NCBI GenBank assembly: GCA_026225555.1
Contig: JAMFSY010000089.1
Location: forward strand, 1-64,000
Origin: Methylacidiphilales bacterium
GTDB taxonomy: Bacteria; Verrucomicrobiota; Verrucomicrobiia; Methylacidiphilales; UBA1321
DNA: 64,000 nt
Direction of reading: 5' to 3'
The stretch's first letter is position 1, and every line of letters starts with the position of its first letter. The translations under genes and the position numbers were made by a program. Of the stretch, positions 1 to 8,117 are shown in pieces. Below the pieces are notes generated by a model that was not told where the DNA came from, ran no database searches, and worked only from the letters and a program-made list of their open reading frames with translations.

Positions 1-128
1 ATTACGCCCCGGCTCGCAAGATCCTGCAGGACGTCGTCGCAGATGAGCCGTTCGAGGCAAAGTTTCAGCGCAAGCGCGATGCCGTCTGGCTGCGCCGTGC
101 GAAGGCCTTGATGGGATCGATACCCTAA
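1..128 (+). CDS. C-terminal fragment of an unidentified protein
   Basis: An open frame runs in from the window edge and stops at TAA 126-128. The visible 41 residues end in LMGSIP and are basic and Lys/Arg-rich (FQRKRD, WLRRAKAL). There is no motif to assign a family. The stop overlaps by 3 bases the stop of the convergent oxidoreductase gene at 125-1165, a tight tail-to-tail arrangement that supports the frame being real. The function cannot be told from this fragment. Confidence 0.5.
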   Translation, partial: YAPARKILQDVVADEPFEAKFQRKRDAVWLRRAKALMGSIP

Positions 129-1165
129 GGGAGGAGAACGCGCCGCTGTTTCCGGGCGCTGGCGATCGCGCCGTGGACCATCGCGAGGCTGCGGATGTTA
201 TCGGTGATGACCGTTTCCGGGACGCGGTCCGAATTGAGGCAGCGGATGAATTCGCGCATGACGACCGTGTGGGCATGGGAAAACGGCTTTTCGTCGAGGA
301 GAGGAACCTGCATCGGCTTCTTGGGCCACGTGAAGCCGGTCTTCCCGGCCACCACTTCGGCCTCGATCTTCGCGGCGCCGTCCCAGCGAACGCAGCCCTT
401 CTCGCCCAGGATGCGCCAGGAACCGTTCCATTCCGTGTCGAATCCCTGCGAACACCAGCTCCCGCGATAATTGAACGTCACGCCCTCTTCAAACTCGAAA
501 AAGGCCGAGGCGGATGCTCCATGGCGGTACCAGGAGTTCGACGGATTCCATTCCTGCGCCTGGACCGCGAGCGGTGATGCCCCCGCCAAAAATCGCGCCA
601 TGTCGAAAGGGTGGATGCCCATGTCGAGCAGCAGCACATGATCCATCGCTTCGCGAAAGCCCCCAAAATGGCACCCACGGTAAAACTCGGCATCAATGCT
701 GGTGATCCGTCCGATTTTCCCCGTCGCGAGGAATTTTTTCAGGCTGCGAATGCCCCGTCCGTAGCGGTAATTTTGCATGACGGCCACCGTCCGACTGGCC
801 CGCTGGGCTGCGCGTTCGAGAGTGCGGGCCTCCGGCATGGTCGCCGCCAGCGGCTTCTCGGTGAGGACGTGGCAGCCCCGTCGCAGACCGGTGAGGATGT
901 TCGGCAAATGCGCCTCCGGGATGCTGCATACGAAAAGGATGTTCGCTCCGCTTTGCGCCAGCACGGTGTCGAGATCGGTGCCGATCAGCGCCTTCGTCAA
1001 TTTCCGTTCTGCGGCCAGGTTCTCGGCCGCTTCCTGCCGGACATCCACCAGCCCCACCAGATCGAGTCCGGGGATGGCCCCGGCCGCCTCCACCCAGGCG
1101 CGGCTCATGCCTCCGCACCCCGCTAAAACCGCGCGCCATTTCGATGTCTTTTGCTTCGTGGTCAT
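125..1165 (-). CDS. Gfo/Idh/MocA family oxidoreductase
   Basis: 346-residue NAD(P)-dependent dehydrogenase of the glucose-fructose oxidoreductase/inositol dehydrogenase family, which usually oxidises or epimerises sugars and cyclitols in the cytoplasm. The N-terminal Rossmann fold carries the dinucleotide motif GCGGMS near residue 17 and the family signature EKPLA near residue 103. The C-terminal half is the alpha/beta substrate domain, and the length is normal. The ATG is followed by a short basic stretch and then the Rossmann strand. The gene is a lone minus-strand unit, convergent with a fragment at the window edge and divergent from the DUF218 gene. The substrate cannot be read from sequence. 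Confidence 0.9.
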   Translation of the reverse strand: MTTKQKTSKWRAVLAGCGGMSRAWVEAAGAIPGLDLVGLVDVRQEAAENLAAERKLTKALIGTDLDTVLAQSGANILFVCSIPEAHLPNILTGLRRGCHVLTEKPLAATMPEARTLERAAQRASRTVAVMQNYRYGRGIRSLKKFLATGKIGRITSIDAEFYRGCHFGGFREAMDHVLLLDMGIHPFDMARFLAGASPLAVQAQEWNPSNSWYRHGASASAFFEFEEGVTFNYRGSWCSQGFDTEWNGSWRILGEKGCVRWDGAAKIEAEVVAGKTGFTWPKKPMQVPLLDEKPFSHAHTVVMREFIRCLNSDRVPETVITDNIRSLAMVHGAIASARKQRRVLLP

Positions 1166-1268
1166 TTTGAAATTCCCTCGTCGATCGCAATATTAGGCTG
1201 CGCCTCGCGGATTCAATACTTTAATCGGCTGGCGCTATGGCGAAGTTTGGGGCAAGTTGCCGAACATC

Positions 1269-2012
1269 ATGATTCGTGGACTCTTCAGGCTTATTTTCAG
1301 ACTCATTGTGTTGGCGGTTTTGGTCCTGGTCGGCACGGCGATCTGGATCGTTTACGATGGCCTCAACGACCATGGCGAGCATGCCGATTGCGCGGCTGTT
1401 CCCGGCGGGGCGATCCGGCGGGACGGCGTGCCCGGGCCCATCCTGCGCGCCCGGCTCGATCACGCGATCGAGCTTTATCGCGCCGGGAAGTTCCCGCTCA
1501 TCATCGTCAGCGGCGCGACCAAGCTCGGCGGCTACGACGAATCCGCCGCGATGTCGAACTACCTGGTGGAGCATCAGGTTCCTGTCGCCGCCGTGATTCA
1601 GGACAAGACCGGTGTCCACACCAGTGAAACGGGCGAGGACGTCGCGCGCATCATGAAGGCAAGGCATCTCAATTCGGTTATGATCGTTACCAATTACTAC
1701 CATATCACCCGCACCAAGCTTGCTCTGCAGCTCGCGGGCATCCACGACATCGATCAGTCGCATGTCGGCGTGGTGACCAAGGACGATGCCTTCATGATCG
1801 CCCGGGAGACACTGGCGCTCTATTATTACCTCGGTAAATTCTACGTCCTGCCCGCCGCAGAAAAGGCGAAGGAGGAGGCCAAACCCACGCTGGAAAAGGT
1901 GAAAGAGGAAGTCAAAACCGGCAGCGACAAGGTCGAGGAAGAGGCCGACAAGGCGAAGGAAAAGGTCCAGGACGACATGAATTCGAGCCACACGAATTCG
2001 ACGAACAAATAA
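1269..2012 (+). CDS. DUF218 (YdcF/SanA-like) membrane protein with Lys/Glu-rich tail
   Basis: About 247 residues. One N-terminal membrane segment (residues about 5-27) precedes a DUF218 domain, recognisable from FPLIIVSGA, SETGEDVARIM and TNYYHITRTKLAL. Family members such as SanA and ElyC are linked to cell-envelope integrity; the enzymatic activity is poorly defined. I start at ATG 1269; a TTG four codons upstream is possible. The last 55 residues or so are almost pure Lys/Glu/Ala (KAKEEAK, KVKEEVK, KAKEKVQDD) in a heptad-like helical pattern absent from ordinary DUF218 proteins, ending in a polar tail. The orientation inferred is a cytoplasmic N-terminus with an exported domain. Confidence 0.75.
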   Translation: MIRGLFRLIFRLIVLAVLVLVGTAIWIVYDGLNDHGEHADCAAVPGGAIRRDGVPGPILRARLDHAIELYRAGKFPLIIVSGATKLGGYDESAAMSNYLVEHQVPVAAVIQDKTGVHTSETGEDVARIMKARHLNSVMIVTNYYHITRTKLALQLAGIHDIDQSHVGVVTKDDAFMIARETLALYYYLGKFYVLPAAEKAKEEAKPTLEKVKEEVKTGSDKVEEEADKAKEKVQDDMNSSHTNSTNK

Positions 2013-2036
2013 CGCGCTTTCTGCATCGGTCGCTCC

Positions 2037-2068
2037 GGCGGACGAGGGCAGTCACCCCTGCGTCCGCC
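2037..2068 (+). terminator. GC-rich stem-loop between the DUF218 and MFS genes
   Basis: GGCGGACG (2037-2044) pairs with CGTCCGCC (2061-2068), and inside it AGGG pairs with CCCT across a single bulged G, giving a near-continuous 12-bp stem with a 7-base loop. There is no T-run after it, so it is either a weak terminator or a transcript-end stabiliser. Confidence 0.4.
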
Positions 2069-2111
2069 CGGATGACCGGAACTCCGCTCCTCCATCATCG
2101 CCCTCGAAAAA

Positions 2112-3341
2112 ATGCGCACCGCCTGGATCACGCTGGCGATTCTTTCCGGCCTCAATCTCCTTAACTATCTCGATCGGTATGTCATGTCGGCTGTGCTGAC
2201 GCCGATGCAAAAGGAGCTTCATCTCAGCGACGGCGATGGCGGGTGGATTGCGTCGGCCTTTATGCTCGGCTACTTCATCTCGGCGCCCCTCTTCGGTTAT
2301 CTGGGCGACCGGTTTCCCCGCAAATATCTCATGCTGGGGGGTGTGCTGGTCTGGAGCGCGGCCACGGCTTGCAGTGGGCTGGCTGGCAGCTTTGCGGAGC
2401 TCTTCGCCATCCGAATCTTTGTCGGTTTTGGCGAGGCATGCTTTGTCACGATGGGGCCGAGTTGGATTTCCGATCTCTTTGCCACGCCGGGGCGCAATAC
2501 GGCGATCACTATCTTCTACGTGGCCGTGCCCGTCGGCTCCGCCATCGGGTTCACTATCGGGGGCCTGTTCGCCCAGCAGGGAGACTGGCGGCACGCCTTC
2601 ATCTATGCCGGGTTGCCCGGCATCCTCTTCGCGCTGAGTCTTCTTCTGCTTCGTGAGCCCCGGCGTGGCGAATCGGACGGCCTCGAGGGGAAGGGGATCG
2701 AGCCACCTCGCGCCAAGGCGCTGGAAGTCCTCGGTCTGTTGCGCAATGGCCGCTATCAACTTCTCGTCTGGGGTTACACCGCGCAGACTTTCTCTATTGG
2801 CGCGTTCGGAATCTGGGGGCCGACGTTCCTTAACCGCGTCCACGGTCTTTCACTCGGTTCGGCCTCCACCATCTTTGGCATGATGCTTGCGGGGGCGGGC
2901 CTGGTGGCCACGCTGCTCGGCGGCCTCGTCGCGACCTACCTGCACAAGCGCACGCCCGCCGGTTATGTATGGGTGATGGCGGCTTCGCTGGTCGCCGCAT
3001 TGCCGGTCTGCTTCTTCGCGCTGACGGTCGGCAACACCACGCTTTCGCTCATTGGATTGGGGGCGAGCATGTTTTTCCTCTTTCTTCCCAGCGGACCGAT
3101 CACCAGCGAGATCCTGGAGATCGTGCCCGTTCATCTCCGGGCCAGCGGAGTCGCGCTGGCCACGTTCATGATCCATCTCTTTGGGGATTGGAGCTCGCCG
3201 ACCATCGTGGGCCACGTCTCCGATTGGACCCATAGCCTGCAAAAAGGCGTGTTGATTTTGCCGCTCGTGCTCATGATTGGAGCTATCCTCTGGAGCCTGC
3301 TCATCCGTCTCACTTCCAAACCGATTCTCGTCGTGCCATGA
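2112..3341 (+). CDS. MFS transporter, Spinster-like
   Basis: 409-residue major facilitator permease with about 12 hydrophobic helices. The N-terminus carries NYLDRYVMSAVL and the loop 2-3 signature reads GYLGDRFPRKYLM, matching the MFS motif G-x-x-x-D-R-x-x-R. The N-terminal block resembles Spinster-type MFS carriers. It is coupled to the next gene by a 4-base ATGA overlap (3338-3341), so the two are co-translated. Because the partner is an N-acetylglucosamine-6-phosphate deacetylase, uptake of an amino-sugar compound is a reasonable guess but only inference. A strong stem-loop lies just upstream. Confidence 0.85.
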   Translation: MRTAWITLAILSGLNLLNYLDRYVMSAVLTPMQKELHLSDGDGGWIASAFMLGYFISAPLFGYLGDRFPRKYLMLGGVLVWSAATACSGLAGSFAELFAIRIFVGFGEACFVTMGPSWISDLFATPGRNTAITIFYVAVPVGSAIGFTIGGLFAQQGDWRHAFIYAGLPGILFALSLLLLREPRRGESDGLEGKGIEPPRAKALEVLGLLRNGRYQLLVWGYTAQTFSIGAFGIWGPTFLNRVHGLSLGSASTIFGMMLAGAGLVATLLGGLVATYLHKRTPAGYVWVMAASLVAALPVCFFALTVGNTTLSLIGLGASMFFLFLPSGPITSEILEIVPVHLRASGVALATFMIHLFGDWSSPTIVGHVSDWTHSLQKGVLILPLVLMIGAILWSLLIRLTSKPILVVP

Positions 3342-4498
3342 AAATCACCGCGCGCAGTCTTTCCGGCGAAATTCTCGACGTCCAAGTCGATGGCTCCGTT
3401 TTCAAGAAGGTCTCCAAACACAAGGGCGACGTGCTCGATCTGCCGTGGATCGCGCCCGGCCTGATCGATATCCAGATTAACGGATTCGGAGGCATTGATT
3501 TCAACCGCCCGATCGAATCGGACGCGGCCTGGGAACACGCCACCCAGCAGCTCTACGCGCATGGTTGCACCGGCTTTCTGCTGACCCTCATCACGAATCG
3601 GGAGGAAGGCTATCGTGAGTTGCTTGGCGACCTGGTCACGCGGCTCCGGCGTGATCCGCGGAACTGTTTTGGCTTCCACCTGGAAGGGCCGTGGCTGAAT
3701 CCCGATCCCTCCTTTCGCGGGGCGCATCGCTCCGAATGGATGCAAAAACCGGCGCTCTCTTTATTGAAGGAATGGCGGGGGCTCGTGGGCGATTGGCTGA
3801 AGTTGATCACGCTCGCGCCCGAGGTGGACCTTGACGCGGCTGTGACGGTGATCACGGAGGGGAAGAAACAGGGCGTCGAGTTTTTTATCGGCCATTCCGG
3901 GGCAATGGGAGAGACGCTGGCTCGCGCGGTCAAGGCCGGAGCGATCGGGTGGACGCATCTCGGCAATGCCGCGCCCGCGCTGGCGCCAAAGTTCGATAAC
4001 GTTCTCTTTCACGCGCTGGCCCAGCCGGGACTGATGGCCTCGCTCATCCCCGATGGCGTGCATGTTCCGCCTCATGCTTTCCGAGCGCTGGCGCAGGCGC
4101 TGGAGCAAGCGGCTTCCTCGCGGTTGCTCCTGACCACCGATGCCATGGCGGGCGCCGCCGCGGGCAGAAAAGGCCGGACGACGCTGGGCGAAGTCGAAGT
4201 GGAAATCGGCGCCGATGGTTCCGCTCGCCTGCCCGAATCGAGTAGTCAACCCGGTCCCGGACGCCTTGCGGGCTCGACGCTGACGCCCTTCGCGGGCGTT
4301 TTCCTCGCCGAAAAAATGGCGGGGCTTTATCTGGAGGACGCCTGGGAAGCTTTCTCCACGCGTCCAGCATCGATTTTCGGCCTCAAGCACGGTCTGGTCG
4401 AAGGCCAGCCCGCCGATTTCTGCCTGCTCTCACCGGAAAAAACGCCGTATCTTCTCGCCACCTATCAGCGTGGCAAGTGCGTCTACGAGGCGCCGTAA
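3338..4498 (+). CDS. nagA: N-acetylglucosamine-6-phosphate deacetylase
   Basis: 386-residue amidohydrolase that removes acetate from GlcNAc-6-phosphate, feeding GlcN6P to glycolysis or cell-wall recycling. Family motifs are in order: GLIDIQINGFGG near residue 46, FHLEGPWLN near 112 (metal-binding Glu), GHSGA near 188, THLGNAAPAL near 208, the substrate-loop IPDGVHV near 239 and TTDAMAG near 267 with the catalytic Asp. The length is typical. It overlaps the upstream MFS gene by 4 bases. No nagB is visible in the window. Confidence 0.92.
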   Translation: MKITARSLSGEILDVQVDGSVFKKVSKHKGDVLDLPWIAPGLIDIQINGFGGIDFNRPIESDAAWEHATQQLYAHGCTGFLLTLITNREEGYRELLGDLVTRLRRDPRNCFGFHLEGPWLNPDPSFRGAHRSEWMQKPALSLLKEWRGLVGDWLKLITLAPEVDLDAAVTVITEGKKQGVEFFIGHSGAMGETLARAVKAGAIGWTHLGNAAPALAPKFDNVLFHALAQPGLMASLIPDGVHVPPHAFRALAQALEQAASSRLLLTTDAMAGAAAGRKGRTTLGEVEVEIGADGSARLPESSSQPGPGRLAGSTLTPFAGVFLAEKMAGLYLEDAWEAFSTRPASIFGLKHGLVEGQPADFCLLSPEKTPYLLATYQRGKCVYEAP

Positions 4499-4531
4499 AA
4501 GTTTAGCTTCTCACTGCAAATACAACGCTCC

Positions 4532-5350
4532 ATGCCCGATATTTTTCTCATCGTCGACGGACAACAGACCGGTCCGTATTCAGTTGATCAAGTCCGCAGT
4601 TTCCTTCGCGAAAACAAGATCTCCCCTCAGACTCCTGCCTGGCATGAAGGGTTGACCGACTGGGGGAGCCTTGAAGCGATTCTGGCCGCCTTTCCGACTC
4701 CGGTTGCAACTCCGCCTGCCTATGTCCCGCCGCCGGTCGTGGTTCGTCCGAAAGAGAAGATGAGCGGCTGTGTGTGGGCGCTCGTGATCGGGGGAGCCTG
4801 CATGATTTTAATCGTGCCCTGCCTCTTTGGGATCGCTCTCGGGCCCATCACTGCCGGGATAGAAAAAGCGAAGGAAAATATGGCCATGCAAGGAGCTCGA
4901 AGCATCGAGTTGGCTATGTATCAATACTCGGTCGATCATCATGGCGCCTATCCAGACGGCGCCTCGTCGACGGAAGTATTCCAGAAGCTGATCGATGGAG
5001 GATATGTTTCCAATCCCTCGATCTTCTACATTTCCATGCTTGGGAAGACTCGACCCCTTTCCAATCATCTTGCTCCGGAAAATGTCTGTTATGATGTGAC
5101 ATCTGGAGTCACCACAGACACGCCTGAAGGGTTGCCTGTGGTCTTTTCCTCAGGCTACACCGTTAGCTATGCGCCAGGTGGTGCAGCTACGCGCGACACC
5201 AATTTTCCGGTGCCGTTTTTGGGCATGGATGTTGCCTATAAAGATCACAGCGCCCGCTGGCTGAAGCCTTCAGGCGATGGCAGTGTGATGAATGTCATTC
5301 CGGCCAATTTCGATGCCGGTGGCAAGTCCTATCGGCAACTACGGCCTTAG
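4532..5350 (+). CDS. GYF_2-domain protein with membrane segment and pilin-like C-terminus
   Basis: 272 residues in three parts. Residues 1-55 are a GYF_2 (DUF4339) domain: IFLIVDGQQTGPYSVDQV and then TPAWHEGLTDW. A Pro-rich linker (about 57-75) leads to a hydrophobic segment (about 80-110). After it comes a region that resembles the body of type II secretion/type IV pseudopilins: an Ala/Met-rich helix with SIELAMYQYSVDHHGAYPDG. GYF_2 domains are thought to bind Pro-rich peptides. No prepilin peptidase site precedes the membrane helix, so it is unlikely to be a processed pilin. It follows nagA by 33 bases; function unknown. Confidence 0.7.
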   Translation: MPDIFLIVDGQQTGPYSVDQVRSFLRENKISPQTPAWHEGLTDWGSLEAILAAFPTPVATPPAYVPPPVVVRPKEKMSGCVWALVIGGACMILIVPCLFGIALGPITAGIEKAKENMAMQGARSIELAMYQYSVDHHGAYPDGASSTEVFQKLIDGGYVSNPSIFYISMLGKTRPLSNHLAPENVCYDVTSGVTTDTPEGLPVVFSSGYTVSYAPGGAATRDTNFPVPFLGMDVAYKDHSARWLKPSGDGSVMNVIPANFDAGGKSYRQLRP

Positions 5351-5425
5351 AGGAGCACGTGTTCGCGATCTAGAAAGCCGCCAGACCGGCTTTCCGTAAG
5401 GCTGCCGTCCGTAGGATCAGAACTT

Positions 5426-5959
5426 TTAATGCGCGAACTGCCGGTTCCGCCAGAGCTGCGTGCCGGGATGCATTTCGATATTCGTGAACGAGTGGTCCCA
5501 GGCCACCAGGCCGCGATAATGAGTCAGGGAGAAATCCCGCTTGGCCAGCATGGCCACGCGAACCTTGTGGTATTGACCGCTGCGGTTCTTCACCACTTTG
5601 TAGCCGTAGACCTGCTGGTGGAAATAAGCGCGGCTGTTCGACCAATTCACCTTCATCAACCAATAGACCTTTTCGATATGCCGTTGCGTATCGTAAGTGG
5701 CAAACGTGTCGCCTGGTTTGAAGCGGACTCCTTCCGGCGTCTCGACTCCGTGCTGGTAATAAAAACCATGGTCGGGAGGTCGGACGACAATGCCCCCGTC
5801 CTCGATGTAATAGCCCTTGGCAAATTCGCAGGTCTTCCATTCCGGCTTGCACGACGAAGAAGATGAACTGGATTCAAACGAGGAATCCGTTCCCGCCTGG
5901 GCTGTACCGGCCAGGAGAATCACAAACAGAAGGCAAAGCTCAAAAACACGGTGGCGCAT
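5426..5959 (-). CDS. Secreted protein of unknown family, tandem paralogue 1
   Basis: 177 residues with a clear signal peptide (MRHRVFELCLLFVILLAG, cleavage near TAQA) followed by a Ser-rich stretch (ESSSSSSS) absent from its neighbour. The body shares the block EDGGIVVRPPDHGFYYQHG, then VETPEGVRFKPGDTF, then YGYKVVK and FTNIEMHPGTQLWRNRQ with the product of 6058-6552. I recognise no known domain. The two genes lie head-to-tail on the minus strand about 100 bases apart and look like a local duplication. The shared conserved core suggests a folded periplasmic or surface domain. Confidence 0.65.
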   Translation of the reverse strand: MRHRVFELCLLFVILLAGTAQAGTDSSFESSSSSSSCKPEWKTCEFAKGYYIEDGGIVVRPPDHGFYYQHGVETPEGVRFKPGDTFATYDTQRHIEKVYWLMKVNWSNSRAYFHQQVYGYKVVKNRSGQYHKVRVAMLAKRDFSLTHYRGLVAWDHSFTNIEMHPGTQLWRNRQFAH

Positions 5960-6057
5960 GTCGGAAAATATCCTAAATCGCCCCGAATTGCACTAACGAT
6001 TAACAGGTCTCAATAAATATCTCATGGCCCGGGACCAACCGCGGTTATCCTGGCCCG

Positions 6058-6552
6058 CTAATTCGGATCCTGCCGGGTGCGCCATTCCTGCGAGCCCGGA
6101 TGCATTTCGATGTCCGTGAAAACGTGGTCGAAGGGCTCAAGGCTGCGAAATTCGGTCAGGTAAAAATCATCCGTATCGAGCAGCTTTCCACGTACTTCCC
6201 GCCAGCGACCACGTGAGTCCTTCACCACCTTGTAGCGGTAAATACGTTCGTGAAAGAAGGCGCGATTTTGTTCCGAGTTCAGCCGCACCAACCGGTAATC
6301 CTCCTCGACCATCCGATTCGGATTGTACTGCGTGAAGGTGTCTCCCGGCATGAACCGGATTCCTTCCGGTGTCTCCACGCCGTGGCGATAAACAAAGCCG
6401 TGATCATAAGGCGAGACGACGACCCCGCCGTCCTCGACATAGTAGGCCTCCGCAAAATCGTAAGCTTTCAACTCGGGCGGCAACGTTGTCGCCCGCGCCA
6501 TTCCCGCCATCAAAACGAGGAGCAGGCCGAGATGATGAAGGCGGAGGTGCAT
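6058..6552 (-). CDS. Secreted protein of unknown family, tandem paralogue 2
   Basis: 164 residues. The signal peptide MHLRLHHLGLLLVLMAG ends near ARATT. The mature part repeats the core of the neighbour at 5426-5959: EDGGVVVSPYDHGFVYRHG, VETPEGIRFMPGDTF, YRYKVVKDSRGRWREVRG and FTDIEMHPGSQEWRTRQ. It lacks the poly-Ser insert. It lies 19 bases downstream of pyrF on the same strand and may be transcribed with it. No known function. Confidence 0.65.
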   Translation of the reverse strand: MHLRLHHLGLLLVLMAGMARATTLPPELKAYDFAEAYYVEDGGVVVSPYDHGFVYRHGVETPEGIRFMPGDTFTQYNPNRMVEEDYRLVRLNSEQNRAFFHERIYRYKVVKDSRGRWREVRGKLLDTDDFYLTEFRSLEPFDHVFTDIEMHPGSQEWRTRQDPN

Positions 6553-6571
6553 ACCGTGAATCTACTCCAAC

Positions 6572-7261
6572 TTAAGCCAGGCCGCACTCGGCCATCAACC
6601 CCAGCGTAGCCGCCACGGGATCGGCGGCCTTGGTGATCGGGCGGCCGATGACGAGGTGGTTCGCGCCAAGCTTTAACGCCTCGGCGGCGGAGAGGGTCCG
6701 CTTCTGGTCCTGAAGGCCGTCCTTGGCGGAACGGACGCCGGGCGTGACGAGCTTGATCTGCTCCTGGATGTTTTCACGAATCAGCGAAATTTCCAGGGGC
6801 GAGCAGACGAGTCCGCGGACTTCGGCCAGCACGGCCAGTTGCGCGAGCCGGACGACCTGTTCGGACACCGTGCGATCGAAACCGATCTGGCGTAGCGCGC
6901 CATCCTCCAGGCTGGTCAGGACGGTCACGGCGAGAATCTCCGTGCGACTGCCCTTCACCGCAGTCTGCGCGGCCTGCATCATTTCCAAACCGCCGCTCGC
7001 GTGGATGGTCACATAGCGCACATCGAGCGCGACCGCCGACGTGACGGCGTGCGCCACGGTTTGCGGGATGTCGTGCCATTTCTGGTCGAGAAAAATGTCC
7101 ACACCCTCGGCCCGAAGCGCCTTGATGAAGGCCGGCCCCTCGCGGGTGAAGAGCTGGTTGCCCACTTTGAAGAGGCTTAAATAGGGTTTGAGTCGCCGGA
7201 CGAGGGTGAGGGCTTCGTCGCCGCTATTCATATCCAGCGCAAGAATCAGTTTGTCGGTCAT
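6572..7261 (-). CDS. pyrF: Orotidine 5'-phosphate decarboxylase
   Basis: 229 residues from the ATG at 7261. It decarboxylates OMP to UMP, the last step of de novo pyrimidine synthesis. It opens with LILALDMNSGDEALTLV, has the catalytic D-x-K-x-x-D motif as LDQKWHDIP near residue 60 and the phosphate-binding TPGVR. An upstream in-frame extension to 7315 would run into the ispE start, so the internal ATG before TDKLILALD is preferred. The gene is divergent from ispE with only 25 bases between start codons, so promoters must lie inside the opposite coding regions or genes upstream. pyrE is found far away at 62.7 kb. Confidence 0.93.
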   Translation of the reverse strand: MTDKLILALDMNSGDEALTLVRRLKPYLSLFKVGNQLFTREGPAFIKALRAEGVDIFLDQKWHDIPQTVAHAVTSAVALDVRYVTIHASGGLEMMQAAQTAVKGSRTEILAVTVLTSLEDGALRQIGFDRTVSEQVVRLAQLAVLAEVRGLVCSPLEISLIRENIQEQIKLVTPGVRSAKDGLQDQKRTLSAAEALKLGANHLVIGRPITKAADPVAATLGLMAECGLA

Positions 7262-7286
7262 CGTGGTTGCGGTTTTACTGCGTTGA

Positions 7287-8117
7287 GTGAAACAGTTTGC
7301 TCCCGCCAAAATCAATCTCTATCTCCACATCCTCGGATGCCGCCCCGATGGCTTTCACGAGCTTGAAACGCTCATGGTTCCCATCTCGCTGGGCGACACG
7401 CTCGAGATCGATCTCCTGCCGCAGGGAATCGAGTTCACCTGCTCCGACCCGGCGCTCTCCGACGCGCAGGACAATCTCGCCACGCGCGCGGCGCGGATCT
7501 TTCTGGATGAGTTCAAACTCGCGACTGGTGTTCGCATTCATCTGGAAAAAGCGGTGCCGGTCGGGGCGGGACTTGGAGGTGGAAGCAGTGATGCCGCCGC
7601 CGTTCTTCTGGCCCTGCGTCAATTGACCGGGATCGATTGCGCCGACAGCAAGCTGGCCGAACTCGCGGGCCGGCTGGGCAGCGACATTCCTTTTTTCATC
7701 TATGGCCGCCCGGCGATCTGTCATGGGCGAGGGGAGATCATCGAGCCGGTGATTCTGCGGGAGCGTTATCAGGGCCTGCTCGTCCATCCCGGTTTCGGAG
7801 TATCGACGCCGTGGGCCTACAAGACTTATGCGCAATCGCCCCGCCAGGGCGATACGGGTCGGGTCTTTGCCGACGTGACTCTGCGCAATGATCTTGAGCC
7901 CCCGGCTTTTTCAAAATATCCGTGGCTGCCCACCGTGAAGAAATGGTTCCGGGCGCAACCCGAAGTCCTCGATTCGCTGATGAGCGGCAGTGGAAGTTCC
8001 GTTTTCGCCCTGACCGATTCGATCGGCGCGGCGGAGTCCCTGCGCGAGCGTTTCCTCGCGGAATTTGGCGCGACGCTTTTCGCAACGCCTTTTTCGATCA
8101 TTCCGGCGAACAGTTAG
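7287..8117 (+). CDS. ispE: 4-diphosphocytidyl-2-C-methyl-D-erythritol kinase
   Basis: 276-residue GHMP kinase of the MEP isoprenoid pathway; it phosphorylates CDP-ME at the 2-hydroxyl. The GTG start leads directly into the N-terminal signature APAKINLYLHILGCRPDGFH. The ATP-binding glycine loop is PVGAGLGGGSSDAAAVL near residue 91, and the C-terminal GHMP motif is SGSGSSVFAL near 233. The length is normal. Its last four bases overlap the end of the convergent PPTase gene. Confidence 0.94.
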   Translation: MKQFAPAKINLYLHILGCRPDGFHELETLMVPISLGDTLEIDLLPQGIEFTCSDPALSDAQDNLATRAARIFLDEFKLATGVRIHLEKAVPVGAGLGGGSSDAAAVLLALRQLTGIDCADSKLAELAGRLGSDIPFFIYGRPAICHGRGEIIEPVILRERYQGLLVHPGFGVSTPWAYKTYAQSPRQGDTGRVFADVTLRNDLEPPAFSKYPWLPTVKKWFRAQPEVLDSLMSGSGSSVFALTDSIGAAESLRERFLAEFGATLFATPFSIIPANS

